Under the pieces are notes generated by a model. It had not been told where the DNA came from. It was given only the letters and a program-made list of their open reading frames with translations, and did not search any database. Both the position numbers and the translations under genes were made by a program. A DNA stretch of 64,000 nucleotides from HXMU1420-13 sp024742815 (lineage in GTDB: Bacteria; Bacteroidota; Rhodothermia; Balneolales; Balneolaceae), in the NCBI GenBank assembly GCA_024742815.1, contig JANSXX010000005.1:124001-188000 (forward strand). The letters are read 5' to 3'. Below, piece after piece: positions 1 to 8,690 of the stretch. How positions within the stretch are numbered: the stretch's first letter is position 1; every line of letters begins with the position of its first letter.

Positions 1-554
1 GGTTCTTGCATTTGAATTTGCTTAATAAACAAAGGTATAACAGAACCACGGCTAGCCATCACATTTCCGTATCTCGTAACTGTTATAACTGTATCTTCTG
101 ATAGTCTTGATTTTGCTACAGCAACCTTTTCCATCATGGCTTTAGAAATCCCCATAGCATTGATTGGATATACTGCTTTATCAGTACTCAGACATACAAC
201 TTTCTTCACTTTGTAATAAATTGCGGCATCCAACACATTTTCTGTACCATGTATATTCGTTTTAACAGCTTCTGAAGGATAGAATTCACAGGAAGGAACT
301 TGTTTCAATGCAGCAGCATGAAATACAAAATCTACTCCATGCATAGCATAATCTATGCTTGATCGATCGCGAACATCACCAATAAAGAATTTGATTTTAT
401 CTGACTGATAATGTTTTCGCATATCATCTTGCTTTTTTTCATCACGTGAAAAAATGCGAATTTCTTGAAAATGGTCAGTTTTTAGAAATTTTTCTAAAAC
501 AGCGTTACCAAAAGAACCTGTCCCCCCGGTAATTAATAGTTTTTTTCTTGGCAT
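1..554 (-). CDS. capE: UDP-GlcNAc 4,6-dehydratase/5-epimerase, CapE/WbjB type (partial, 3' end off the window)
   Basis: I read this from the minus strand: an ATG at 552-554 opens MPRKKLLITGGTGSFGNAV and the frame stays open to the window edge (184 codons). It is an extended SDR with a Rossmann GGTGSFG motif at residues 10-16. A later segment, STDKAVYPINAMGISKAMMEK-like, is the active-site region typical of the CapE/FlaA1 class, where the usual SDR Tyr is replaced by Met before the Lys. In the known pathway CapE starts UDP-L-FucNAc synthesis from UDP-GlcNAc. Its partners CapF and CapG would be expected beyond the left edge. It is probably the downstream end of the same minus-strand operon as the glycosyltransferases. 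Confidence 0.85.
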   Translation of the reverse strand, partial: MPRKKLLITGGTGSFGNAVLEKFLKTDHFQEIRIFSRDEKKQDDMRKHYQSDKIKFFIGDVRDRSSIDYAMHGVDFVFHAAALKQVPSCEFYPSEAVKTNIHGTENVLDAAIYYKVKKVVCLSTDKAVYPINAMGISKAMMEKVAVAKSRLSEDTVITVTRYGNVMASRGSVIPLFIKQIQMQE

Positions 555-575
555 TCTTTTGTTTGTGTTTCTGTA

Positions 576-1715
576 TTAATTAATATTTTCAGTTTTGTTC
601 GAAATACTTACTAGATATCTAAATGTCTCTAACGATGTCTGCTGCCAAGTAAATTGCTCTGATCTTTGTTTCGCTCTCTGAGCTAGAAAATATCGCTTAT
701 CAGGATTTTCAAAAAGGTGAATCAATGCATTTGAAATTGAATCTACATTACATGGGTCAAAATATACACCTGAATCATCCAAAACTTCTGGCAAACTACT
801 TTTATTAGAACAAGCTATAGTCAATCCAGCAGCCATACCTTCTAATAAGGTTATACCAAATGTTTCACAGCTCGAAGCAAACAAAAATATATCTGTTTTT
901 TCAAAAATGCTTATTAATTCTTCATGTGTTCTATTCCCCAAAAACTCAATATGATTATTTTCAGGATCTACACTACTTTGTAGTTGTTTGACATCTTTAG
1001 ATATTACTCCCCCCCCTACAAAAGTCATTTTTACATTATATCCAACTTTTAACAATTGGCCAACTGCCCTAATAATTTGTGAATGATTCTTATAACTAAA
1101 AATCGTTGATACATATACAATATTCCAGACTTTGTTCTCTGCTATATCTTTAGTCTTAGTTGGGCAATTTCTAAATATTGTATCTACACCATGATGAATA
1201 ATCTTGAAATTATCAATTGGTCCTGTGAACTTTTGAACTTGATTCGCCGAATACTCGGACAGGAATATCACTCCGTTCGCTTTATTCAGAGCACTAGTTT
1301 CTATTTTATTTAGCATTTTGTTCTTTAGCTTAAATAGTAAACCTTGCTCCTCTTTTACAAGACTTGGCTCATAAGGCAGCAAATTTTGACATAACACAAC
1401 TGTTGGATTGTAATCACAAAAATTAGTTGCTAAGGTGCTAAATAATATATCACACCCATGAATTTCCAATTCATGAGGAAGTTTCTTTCTTTGCCAATTT
1501 ATTTGACTAATCAAACTCTTTTCTAGTTCTGCTGAGTAGTGTTTTATTAGCCACGATTCATCAGGAAGCAAATCAAGCAATTCTTTATAAGACCAAATAT
1601 GAACTTCCTTTACACCTGTTGATTGCCTATTCAAATGTGATAAAATTCCAATTATGTGTGCTTTAGCACCACCTGATCTATTACGAGAGGCATCAATTCC
1701 TATAGTAGTTTGCAT
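576..1715 (-). CDS. Glycosyltransferase, GT4-like (GT-B fold)
   Basis: This 379-aa protein has no signal peptide or membrane segment. The C-terminal donor-binding half carries the GT4 E-x7-E motif (E284 and E292, in SSCETFGITLLEGMAAG) and a glycine-rich FVGGG stretch near residue 232. HHGVD near residues 174-178 is the hinge motif common in this family. It should transfer a sugar from a nucleotide donor to a lipid-linked oligosaccharide on the cytoplasmic face of the inner membrane. Donor and acceptor cannot be told from sequence. It lies 21 bp upstream of capE in transcription order, inside the polysaccharide operon. Confidence 0.85.
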   Translation of the reverse strand: MQTTIGIDASRNRSGGAKAHIIGILSHLNRQSTGVKEVHIWSYKELLDLLPDESWLIKHYSAELEKSLISQINWQRKKLPHELEIHGCDILFSTLATNFCDYNPTVVLCQNLLPYEPSLVKEEQGLLFKLKNKMLNKIETSALNKANGVIFLSEYSANQVQKFTGPIDNFKIIHHGVDTIFRNCPTKTKDIAENKVWNIVYVSTIFSYKNHSQIIRAVGQLLKVGYNVKMTFVGGGVISKDVKQLQSSVDPENNHIEFLGNRTHEELISIFEKTDIFLFASSCETFGITLLEGMAAGLTIACSNKSSLPEVLDDSGVYFDPCNVDSISNALIHLFENPDKRYFLAQRAKQRSEQFTWQQTSLETFRYLVSISNKTENIN

Positions 1716-1775
1716 TAAATAGTTAACTTCACCTATTCATCTTTTAAAACTGAAATTAAATAAAAAATAGTTCTA

Positions 1776-2861
1776 TTACTTGTACTTGTTTATTGCTTCC
1801 AAAAGTTCTTTCACTCGTTTCTTCCAAGAATTATTTTCTTTGAATACTTGAATTTTTTTACATATGTGCTCGGATTCTAGTGATTTAATCTTTTCAAGTA
1901 AAGCATTTAATTCAGTAGGATTGTCAGTATGATATCTATATAAGAAATCATCATACCTTGAATCAATCGAGGCATTTGCAGATGAAATGATAGGTTTCTC
2001 GAATTGTAAGTAGTAAAGTATTTTGGATGGAAACGTGGTATTTGCCTCTTCCGAATTAGAACGTGGACTTACAAAACCCGATGCTTTACTACATCTTTTT
2101 TCCAACTCTTCCGATGAAACAAATCCTCCAAGATGTATATAGTTAGATTGACTCACTAACCTTTTGATACGTTCATCATTACCTTGACCATAAATATAAA
2201 GATGGAAAAATGGTTTTTCTAATTTTGAATAAAGTTCAACAAATTCGCGAATCCCAGTTACTGGTGTTTGAGAACCAGCATAAACCAAATACGGTGGGTT
2301 GGTTTGGGGTTCAGTATACGTGATATCATTATCTTGAATACCACCCTCTAGATATAATTTGGGACCTTGGTCATATGACTCATAATACTTAGAGGACAAA
2401 AAAACTGTTAAATCAGGATTTCCGCTAACATCATCATCTGCTAGTATTGATATCCACTTAAGAGCAATGTTTTTTGATTTTAATTTATTAGCAATTATGC
2501 GATGTGACTTTAGGGGATTGTATGTAACAACAAGATCAAATTCCCCAATCTCATATTTGCTTAGATTAGAATTAATATGAGCTTTTGCAATCCAATTATC
2601 TCTTATACCTTTTAGATTTAGATATGATACATAATTCACGTTAAGAGCTGGCTCATGCTTCAGTATACTCTTTGAGACGTACATCTTACCCATAGGCCAT
2701 GTTCTTTCTGGCAAATATGAAAGAATGACAACCTCTATACCTAAATCCTTTATTGCATTTATAAAATTTAGTTGCCAAAGATTAGCTGCTGCACTATGTG
2801 CTTTTAAGTTATGAATTTTATTATCGTCAATGACAGGTCCAATCCAACATATTTTTTTCAT
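1776..2861 (-). CDS. Glycosyltransferase, GT-B type
   Basis: This 361-aa protein looks like a GT-B glycosyltransferase. A Rossmann-like C-terminal half contains YLVYAGSQTPVTG (about 191-203), YIYGQG (about 222-227) and a donor-site segment SEEANTTFPSKILYYL (270-285). That segment replaces the canonical E-x7-E with a TTFPSK type seen in WcaC/WbuB-like enzymes. The first 35 bp overlap the 3' end of the upstream glycosyltransferase gene in another frame, so translation is probably coupled. The specific linkage is unknown. Confidence 0.75.
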   Translation of the reverse strand: MKKICWIGPVIDDNKIHNLKAHSAAANLWQLNFINAIKDLGIEVVILSYLPERTWPMGKMYVSKSILKHEPALNVNYVSYLNLKGIRDNWIAKAHINSNLSKYEIGEFDLVVTYNPLKSHRIIANKLKSKNIALKWISILADDDVSGNPDLTVFLSSKYYESYDQGPKLYLEGGIQDNDITYTEPQTNPPYLVYAGSQTPVTGIREFVELYSKLEKPFFHLYIYGQGNDERIKRLVSQSNYIHLGGFVSSEELEKRCSKASGFVSPRSNSEEANTTFPSKILYYLQFEKPIISSANASIDSRYDDFLYRYHTDNPTELNALLEKIKSLESEHICKKIQVFKENNSWKKRVKELLEAINKYK

Positions 2862-4053
2862 AAAGATCGATATATAAATTCGCTACTTCTTTGATATCCC
2901 ATGATAATGAGTTCTGTCTAATATCATTCGGATTAAAATTGTAATTCAGACAATAGTTTATGCCATTAGTCAAGTCTTCATAATCTTTATATCTAGCTAC
3001 ATAACCAGTCTGACGATGTTTTACAAAATCCTCAGGCCCTGTATTTTCAAAACAAACTACAGGTCTTCCCGATAATTGAGCCTCTAGATGGGTTTTACCC
3101 ATCGCTTCGGCTACCGATGGAGCTAAGAATAGATCAGATGCTGCCAATAATTGACTCAATTTTTTTTCTTTAACAAACCCCATATGCTTAATTTTTTGTG
3201 GAATTTCGTCATCATCAAAAGTAGTCTGCCCGTAGGTTAACACAAGGCAATTTTTGTCAATTTTACGAAGTGCTTTTAATGAATATTGAAATCCTTTGTA
3301 AGCTTCTCTAAGGTTTGTAGCACCAGTAAGAATGACTTTTGAATCTGGGTGTATACTTAATTCTTTTCTAGCCTTATGCTTATCGCCAATTTTAAAATCT
3401 TGAGATGAAACTCCACTTGGTATTATGGTGATTTCTTGATTTGCTAGAATATCACTTTCCAAAGCTCTTTTTTTCATCCAGTTGCTTATTGCAACCCACG
3501 AAATTTCTACATTCCTAAAATGAGTCTCTTTATGCTGATGACATCTATTCGAAAGATCTGATTGGTTTTCAGTACCTAGAATTGGACACTCTCCGCAGCT
3601 ACGTTTATAGCCTTGACATTCAAAGGCATAATGACAACCTCCGGTAAATGCCCACATATCGCGCAGTGTCCAAACGATAGGCTTATTCCATTTCTGTAGT
3701 TCAGTTACATCAATGAACCCATGATTCGCCCAATGGACATGTATTACGTTTGCCCATTGAATAAGAGGATGCTTTTGCAAAGATAAACCTCTTAAACCAG
3801 GTGAAAATAAAACAGGTTGTCTATCGGAATAATTAGAAAGAAACTTTTTGTCCAATCTTGTGGCAACGACTCGTTTTAAATGATGGATAAATGATTGATC
3901 CTCATAACTGTAACAATTCTCGTCAAGATCCGACTCTTTTAAATATAGAAGTTTAGAATCAATGCAACTTTCTCTAAGATGTTTATGAGTTAGAAAAGCT
4001 GCTTTGCCTGCACCACTTTTTTTTGGAGCAGCCGATAAATGTAAAACTTTCAT
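2827..4053 (-). CDS. Glycosyltransferase, GT4 family with WcaC-like Cys motif
   Basis: This is a 408-aa GT4 enzyme. The E-x7-E motif is E316/E324 (EAMGKTHLE). The N-terminal half holds WTLRDMWAFTGGCHY followed by C146, C153 and C156, a four-Cys pattern known from colanic-acid WcaC-like transferases and probably structural or metal binding. GKAAF near residue 16 fits the N-terminal glycine-rich acceptor loop. It overlaps the Wzy-like gene by 4 bp upstream and the next glycosyltransferase by 35 bp downstream, so three genes are tightly coupled. The sugar specificity is not readable. Confidence 0.85.
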   Translation of the reverse strand: MKVLHLSAAPKKSGAGKAAFLTHKHLRESCIDSKLLYLKESDLDENCYSYEDQSFIHHLKRVVATRLDKKFLSNYSDRQPVLFSPGLRGLSLQKHPLIQWANVIHVHWANHGFIDVTELQKWNKPIVWTLRDMWAFTGGCHYAFECQGYKRSCGECPILGTENQSDLSNRCHQHKETHFRNVEISWVAISNWMKKRALESDILANQEITIIPSGVSSQDFKIGDKHKARKELSIHPDSKVILTGATNLREAYKGFQYSLKALRKIDKNCLVLTYGQTTFDDDEIPQKIKHMGFVKEKKLSQLLAASDLFLAPSVAEAMGKTHLEAQLSGRPVVCFENTGPEDFVKHRQTGYVARYKDYEDLTNGINYCLNYNFNPNDIRQNSLSWDIKEVANLYIDLYEKNMLDWTCH

Positions 4054-5366
4054 TTAATTAATATATATGAATTAGGAAAGTTATTTCCAATTTTTAGCAA
4101 TTGTCCAAATAACAACCAAAACATAAAACCAACTCCGTCGTAAATAATGGATTGACCAGTGAAACCAAATACCATATAAACTGGAATCAAAGAAAACAGT
4201 ACATAAAGATGTAATGAGTTCTTTTTGAAATTAATCTTAGGTAAGTATTTCATAAACATACCAACAAAAAGTACCAACATAATGATGGATGAAAAAACAC
4301 CATTTTGACGAGCCATTTCTATAAAGATGTTATGTGCTCCAGCTTCCCACTCTATTATTGCATTAGAGCCTAACACGTCTATAACATAAAAAGGTCGAGC
4401 AGAGGGTACAATCCAAAAGTTCGAATCTCTAATTAGATTAAGTGCTCCAAACCAAACTGCTCCCCGGTCATAAACCAACTTATCAACAAAATGTTGTGAT
4501 CCAATTAATTCCAATATCGGAAAAATTGATGTCATGAAAACAAGCCCGATAAATAATATTGGGAAAGTTACATAGGCAAAATATGCTTTCTTTGTTGTGA
4601 TAACGTGTACTTTTAGTATTTTTTTTATAAATAAAAAAAGAAATGTAAAGAGAATAATTAGCATATAAGTAAATGTTGCGCCTCCAACCAAATAGTTGAT
4701 AACTATCAATAACCCTATAATCTTATATGGCAACTCTAACTTAGAAAACAGAACAAGTGTTGCAAAGGCGGTTACAATAAACCCCCAATGACCTCTAGTA
4801 ACACCAAATAACAAACAGATAAAACTAATTTTGACTATCGTCTTTAGTGAATCATTAATTGTCTTCGGATCTACACTTAAAGGAATTAATATAGCACCAA
4901 TACTCAACATACTTCGAAAACCAACGGTAATTCCACCAGCTGATTGAATATTTTCATTTACAGCTAAGTATAAAGCCCCAATCGATATAAAAACACCAAT
5001 AAACCAAAATATCGTTAACCACTTATTCTTCTGCTGATTAAAAGTAATTAAAAGCCGCACTGGAACCGCCAAAGATGCTGCAAACTTAGTTGATAACATC
5101 AAAGGACCAAGTGGAAATGCATATTGAAAAAAAGTTGTTATTGTTTTATATAAAAACCCCATCCCATTACTAGAATCACCACCCATACCGGCAAAAATGA
5201 TTGCAGGCATTAATAATATAAATATAGAAACGAGATCTAATTTTTTCCTAAAGGCTACATGATTAAAGATTAATGCACTTCCAAATAAGATTCCTAATAC
5301 ATTGAGGGGTGTAAAATGTAGGAGGGTTAGTAAAGTTTCAAGACCATATGTACTTTTTGTTTTCAA
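4050..5366 (-). CDS. O-antigen polymerase-like integral membrane protein (Wzy candidate)
   Basis: This 438-aa protein is almost entirely hydrophobic, with roughly ten or more predicted membrane helices. A larger loop near residues 285-345 contains RGAVWFGALNLIRDSNFW and AHNIFIEMARQNG. The AHN-x3-E motif before the last helices is typical of the Wzy/O-antigen ligase (PF04932-like) superfamily. Being the only polymerase-like gene in a cluster with a Wzx-type flippase and a Wzz-like protein, it is the natural Wzy. A ligase role cannot be excluded. The start is 6 bp from the upstream GT-D-like gene. Confidence 0.7.
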   Translation of the reverse strand: MKTKSTYGLETLLTLLHFTPLNVLGILFGSALIFNHVAFRKKLDLVSIFILLMPAIIFAGMGGDSSNGMGFLYKTITTFFQYAFPLGPLMLSTKFAASLAVPVRLLITFNQQKNKWLTIFWFIGVFISIGALYLAVNENIQSAGGITVGFRSMLSIGAILIPLSVDPKTINDSLKTIVKISFICLLFGVTRGHWGFIVTAFATLVLFSKLELPYKIIGLLIVINYLVGGATFTYMLIILFTFLFLFIKKILKVHVITTKKAYFAYVTFPILFIGLVFMTSIFPILELIGSQHFVDKLVYDRGAVWFGALNLIRDSNFWIVPSARPFYVIDVLGSNAIIEWEAGAHNIFIEMARQNGVFSSIIMLVLFVGMFMKYLPKINFKKNSLHLYVLFSLIPVYMVFGFTGQSIIYDGVGFMFWLLFGQLLKIGNNFPNSYILIK

Positions 5367-5372
5367 AAATAC

Positions 5373-6344
5373 TTAATCATTATTTGTCAATCTTTCACTA
5401 TCTGGTATCATCATTGTCCTTTCATGCTTTTTATCATCATTGGCCCATACCTCAAATATAAAACCGGCGTCAATACAGGGGACTGAAAGTTCTTCCAATT
5501 GTGCTAAAATATTAAATTTACCAACCCCTGCTCCAATTAGAGCAAGGTCAATATTTTCATATGGTTCTAGATCCAATGTATCATACATTGACCGACTTGA
5601 AGAAATCTCGCACCATGACACTGTCTTAACCCCCTCATTTAACAAACTGAGCTTAATTGCCTCCCTTTTTTTCCCTGTAGCACTATGTACAACAAGCACA
5701 TTTCGTCTGTTGAAAATTTTTTTTCTTTCGGCTCCTCGTAATAATGCATAAACAAAGTAGAAAGGGTAATAATTTTCTTCCGAAAATGAGATTCGGTTTT
5801 TTTCCAACCAATCCTTAAATGGCTTATGATAATTTTCTTGAAATGGCTTTTGGCTGTAATTTAGATGCAAAGCCATAACACCTTTATCAGCTATCCTTCG
5901 TAAACACTCGACACTATGTTGTTTTTGCTTTTTAATTTCTTCTCGAGTATAAATACCCGATGAAACATTTTTGGCTGTTGCAGCACTAAAAGTTTTTTTA
6001 AAAAATTTTTGCTTAATACCCGACAGCAATAACCGTATGTACTCAGTTATTGAATGTCCTGCATATAATGGAAATTTTAATCCAACTAAAAAATTATATT
6101 CGCCATCACTAAATCTCATTACAGGAAAATATTCAGATCCCTCAATTTTGTTATTAATCAGTTCAACAAATTCATAATACCAATCTTTTACAGTGGTATC
6201 TTTGAATGACAGCACATAACCTTTTTTCTTGCTATAATGTGTAAAATCAGGTACTTCAAACTCTAGAAGATAAGGCAAAATAAGTGAGGAAGTAGGGATT
6301 GCTCTAAATCCTGTTGGTTGTGTCTTTACTTTGGAAATCTTCAT
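5373..6344 (-). CDS. Putative GT-D-fold glycosyltransferase (DUF1792-like)
   Basis: This is a 323-aa protein. VMRFSDGEYNF at about residues 75-85 resembles the R-x-GDGE acidic motif of the GT-D fold (DUF1792) family, with S79 in place of Gly. The C-terminus (LIGAGVGKFNILAQLEE, then PCIDAGFIFEVW) matches the closing pattern of that family, a glycine-rich strand-turn followed by a D-x-G segment. It overlaps wecB by 4 bp, so translation is coupled. If correct it transfers a sugar in polymer assembly. The assignment rests on motif recall, so it is moderate. Confidence 0.55.
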   Translation of the reverse strand: MKISKVKTQPTGFRAIPTSSLILPYLLEFEVPDFTHYSKKKGYVLSFKDTTVKDWYYEFVELINNKIEGSEYFPVMRFSDGEYNFLVGLKFPLYAGHSITEYIRLLLSGIKQKFFKKTFSAATAKNVSSGIYTREEIKKQKQHSVECLRRIADKGVMALHLNYSQKPFQENYHKPFKDWLEKNRISFSEENYYPFYFVYALLRGAERKKIFNRRNVLVVHSATGKKREAIKLSLLNEGVKTVSWCEISSSRSMYDTLDLEPYENIDLALIGAGVGKFNILAQLEELSVPCIDAGFIFEVWANDDKKHERTMMIPDSERLTNND

Positions 6345-7417
6345 AATGATAAATATTTGATAATATGTTCTACAATTTTTTCGGCGCTATCACCCCCACC
6401 ATAAAGCTCAACATAATCATGGAGTTCAGTCTCTTCACTTACCTTATTAACAATTTCCGACGTTTCTGCATCAACTAGGCAGTTCCACCCCCCATATAAG
6501 GTTTCAGTCCATTCAGTTTCCTGCCGAATAGTCACACAACGCGACTTCACATAATAAGCCTCCTTTTGAAGACCTCCACTGTCGGTAATCACGCACTTAG
6601 CTTTACTCAGCAGTGCTATTGTATCTTTATACCCAAGCGGATCAGCAAGAATTACGTTATCGCCTGAAATCAGACCATATTCTTTCATCTTCTTTCTAGT
6701 TCTAGGGTGAGCAGGAAATAATACGGGTAACGGCAAATTATCAAAAGCGTTTAAAATTGACTGAAGTCGCTGTTTCGAGTCCGTGTTATGAGGTCGATGT
6801 ATAGTTGCGAAATAATACTTTTCTGCGCTTAATCCATATTTTTTCAATGAAGATTTTGAATCCGCTTTCTGCATGGTTAGTTGAACAGAATCATACATGA
6901 TATCACCAACATTGATGACACCTTCTGTAATACCCTCTTTACCCAGATTATTTCTAGAAGGCTCAGATGGAATAAAAAGCAGATCAGAAATATGATCTGT
7001 GAGTACTCGATTTATCTCTTCTGGCATTTTTTTATTATAGCTTCTAAGACCAGCTTCTATATGTGCTATTGGGATGTGAAGCTTACTAGCCGCAAGAGAT
7101 CCTGCAATAGTCGAGTTAGTATCACCATAAACGATAACCATATCCGGCTGCTGTTGTAGCAATACCTTCTCTATCTGGGTTAACATATTTCCGGTCTGTT
7201 CTCCGTGTGAACCTGACCCAACCATCAAATTGATATCTGCTTTGGCTATTCCGAGTTCATCAAAAAATACATCACTCATATTTTTATCATAGTGCTGACC
7301 TGTGTGAACTACATATGAGGAAACCTTCGCTTTTATCAAGGCCTCTTGAAGGGGAAAATGTTTGATAAATTGGGGTCTTGCACCTATAATTACAACAACT
7401 TTTGGACGTTTACTCAT
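6341..7417 (-). CDS. wecB: Non-hydrolysing UDP-GlcNAc 2-epimerase family (WecB/WbpI-like)
   Basis: This 358-aa GT-B-like epimerase contains IIGARPQFIK, HTGQHYD, VYGDTNST (D99), HIEAGLRS (E121), MPEEINR and IHRPHN (H207), which correspond to the catalytic set of E. coli WecB. The N-terminal half reads closer to WbpI, the UDP-GlcNAc(3NAc)A 2-epimerase of Pseudomonas, than to WbjD/CapG. Together with the WbpA- and WbpE-type genes in this operon, the substrate may be a UDP-2,3-diamino-uronic acid rather than UDP-GlcNAc. That specificity is inference; the family is secure. Confidence 0.88.
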   Translation of the reverse strand: MSKRPKVVVIIGARPQFIKHFPLQEALIKAKVSSYVVHTGQHYDKNMSDVFFDELGIAKADINLMVGSGSHGEQTGNMLTQIEKVLLQQQPDMVIVYGDTNSTIAGSLAASKLHIPIAHIEAGLRSYNKKMPEEINRVLTDHISDLLFIPSEPSRNNLGKEGITEGVINVGDIMYDSVQLTMQKADSKSSLKKYGLSAEKYYFATIHRPHNTDSKQRLQSILNAFDNLPLPVLFPAHPRTRKKMKEYGLISGDNVILADPLGYKDTIALLSKAKCVITDSGGLQKEAYYVKSRCVTIRQETEWTETLYGGWNCLVDAETSEIVNKVSEETELHDYVELYGGGDSAEKIVEHIIKYLSL

Positions 7418-7456
7418 GAAATCTTTATTGTGAAGTTCATATACTGTTAATTAATA

Positions 7457-8665
7457 TCAGATCAGCTGACTAAATCTTTTTGCTTCATTCTCAAAGCTCA
7501 ATTTTTTAGCAGCCGTAATGGTATGCGTTTTCCACTCATTGAGCTTTTCATGATTTAATTCATTTAGAGATCGAATTAAATCTTCTGTTTGAAAGGAATC
7601 GGATACCGTTCCTATACCGAAAGAGTTTATTATTTTGCTCATATCAAAAGAGGGGCCGCTGATCACAGCTAATCTTGACTGGATATATTCAAAAAATTTA
7701 TTGGGAAGTGAATGCTCTAGTGATGAATCGTATGGGGGATAAAATATGATACCCGCATCGTACTGATTCATGGTTTTTACTAACACATTATACTCAACTG
7801 GTTCGTGAAAGTGCACTCTATTAGAGGCAAAAGACTTGAGTTCATCAAGATAGCCCGCTTCTGGATCGGTCAAGTAGAGATGCAGATGTATTTTGGAATC
7901 TGCCTTATTTACGGCATCAATCAATTGATCCAATCCACGTCTTCTATAGGCAGCTCCGTGATATACCAATTTTACTGTCTCCCCTGATTCCCGAAAATTA
8001 GGTTCAATATGATCACAGTAATTAACCGTACTTCGAAAAACAACTGCATCGATATTCAACAGTCTTTGTAATAAATCTGCATGTCCCTCACATACTGTTA
8101 GTACCTGGTCGACTCTTACCAAATATTTTTTATATATATCTTTTCGCAATACATGATGCGCCCATGCCAGATTATTGAGAAGCGATTTAACTGGGTTTAG
8201 TACTAATCTTGAAGGTACAGTATCATCACGCCAATAAAAATCCCTAAGATCCAATATGATTTTTGCGCCTGAATACTTCAAGTCAAATGCAATTGGTAAT
8301 AATTCGATTTCTTCTACTACAATAAGATCAATATCCGATGGAAGTTTATCCTGTAAATCTTGAACATTGTAACCAGCAACTAAGCTAGAGTACTTTTTTG
8401 CCTTATCTACATTTGTAAGCATTGAGTAATATGCAAGTGCAATCTGTGAAATATAGAGGGAGAGAAGTTTGAATTTACTACCAGTAGAGTTGGTGATCTT
8501 TTTTACTGAATTAGGAAACGTATAATTTATTGTACCTATTAAATTATGTTCGTCTGGAGAAACAACATAAACTTTGTAACCCTTACTTTGCAACAGATAG
8601 ACATTTCTTTTGATTCGCTGCTTCTCAAGTGGATTACTCAGTGTCAACAAAAGTGCTTTTTTCAT
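7457..8665 (-). CDS. Glycosyltransferase, GT-B type
   Basis: This 402-aa protein has the alternating alpha/beta pattern of a GT-B glycosyltransferase. The N-terminus (KKALLLTLSNPLEKQRIKRNV) and the inter-domain region (RSTVNYCD, then KLVYHGAAYRRRGLDQLIDA) fit GT4-like enzymes. The donor site (SLEHSLPNKFFEYIQSRLAVI) uses the LPNKFFEY motif common in capsule transferases instead of E-x7-E. No membrane helix is evident. It sits between asnB and wecB in the operon. Its donor is unknown. Confidence 0.78.
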   Translation of the reverse strand: MKKALLLTLSNPLEKQRIKRNVYLLQSKGYKVYVVSPDEHNLIGTINYTFPNSVKKITNSTGSKFKLLSLYISQIALAYYSMLTNVDKAKKYSSLVAGYNVQDLQDKLPSDIDLIVVEEIELLPIAFDLKYSGAKIILDLRDFYWRDDTVPSRLVLNPVKSLLNNLAWAHHVLRKDIYKKYLVRVDQVLTVCEGHADLLQRLLNIDAVVFRSTVNYCDHIEPNFRESGETVKLVYHGAAYRRRGLDQLIDAVNKADSKIHLHLYLTDPEAGYLDELKSFASNRVHFHEPVEYNVLVKTMNQYDAGIIFYPPYDSSLEHSLPNKFFEYIQSRLAVISGPSFDMSKIINSFGIGTVSDSFQTEDLIRSLNELNHEKLNEWKTHTITAAKKLSFENEAKRFSQLI

Positions 8666-8690
8666 ATTATTTGATTTTATTAAATCAATG

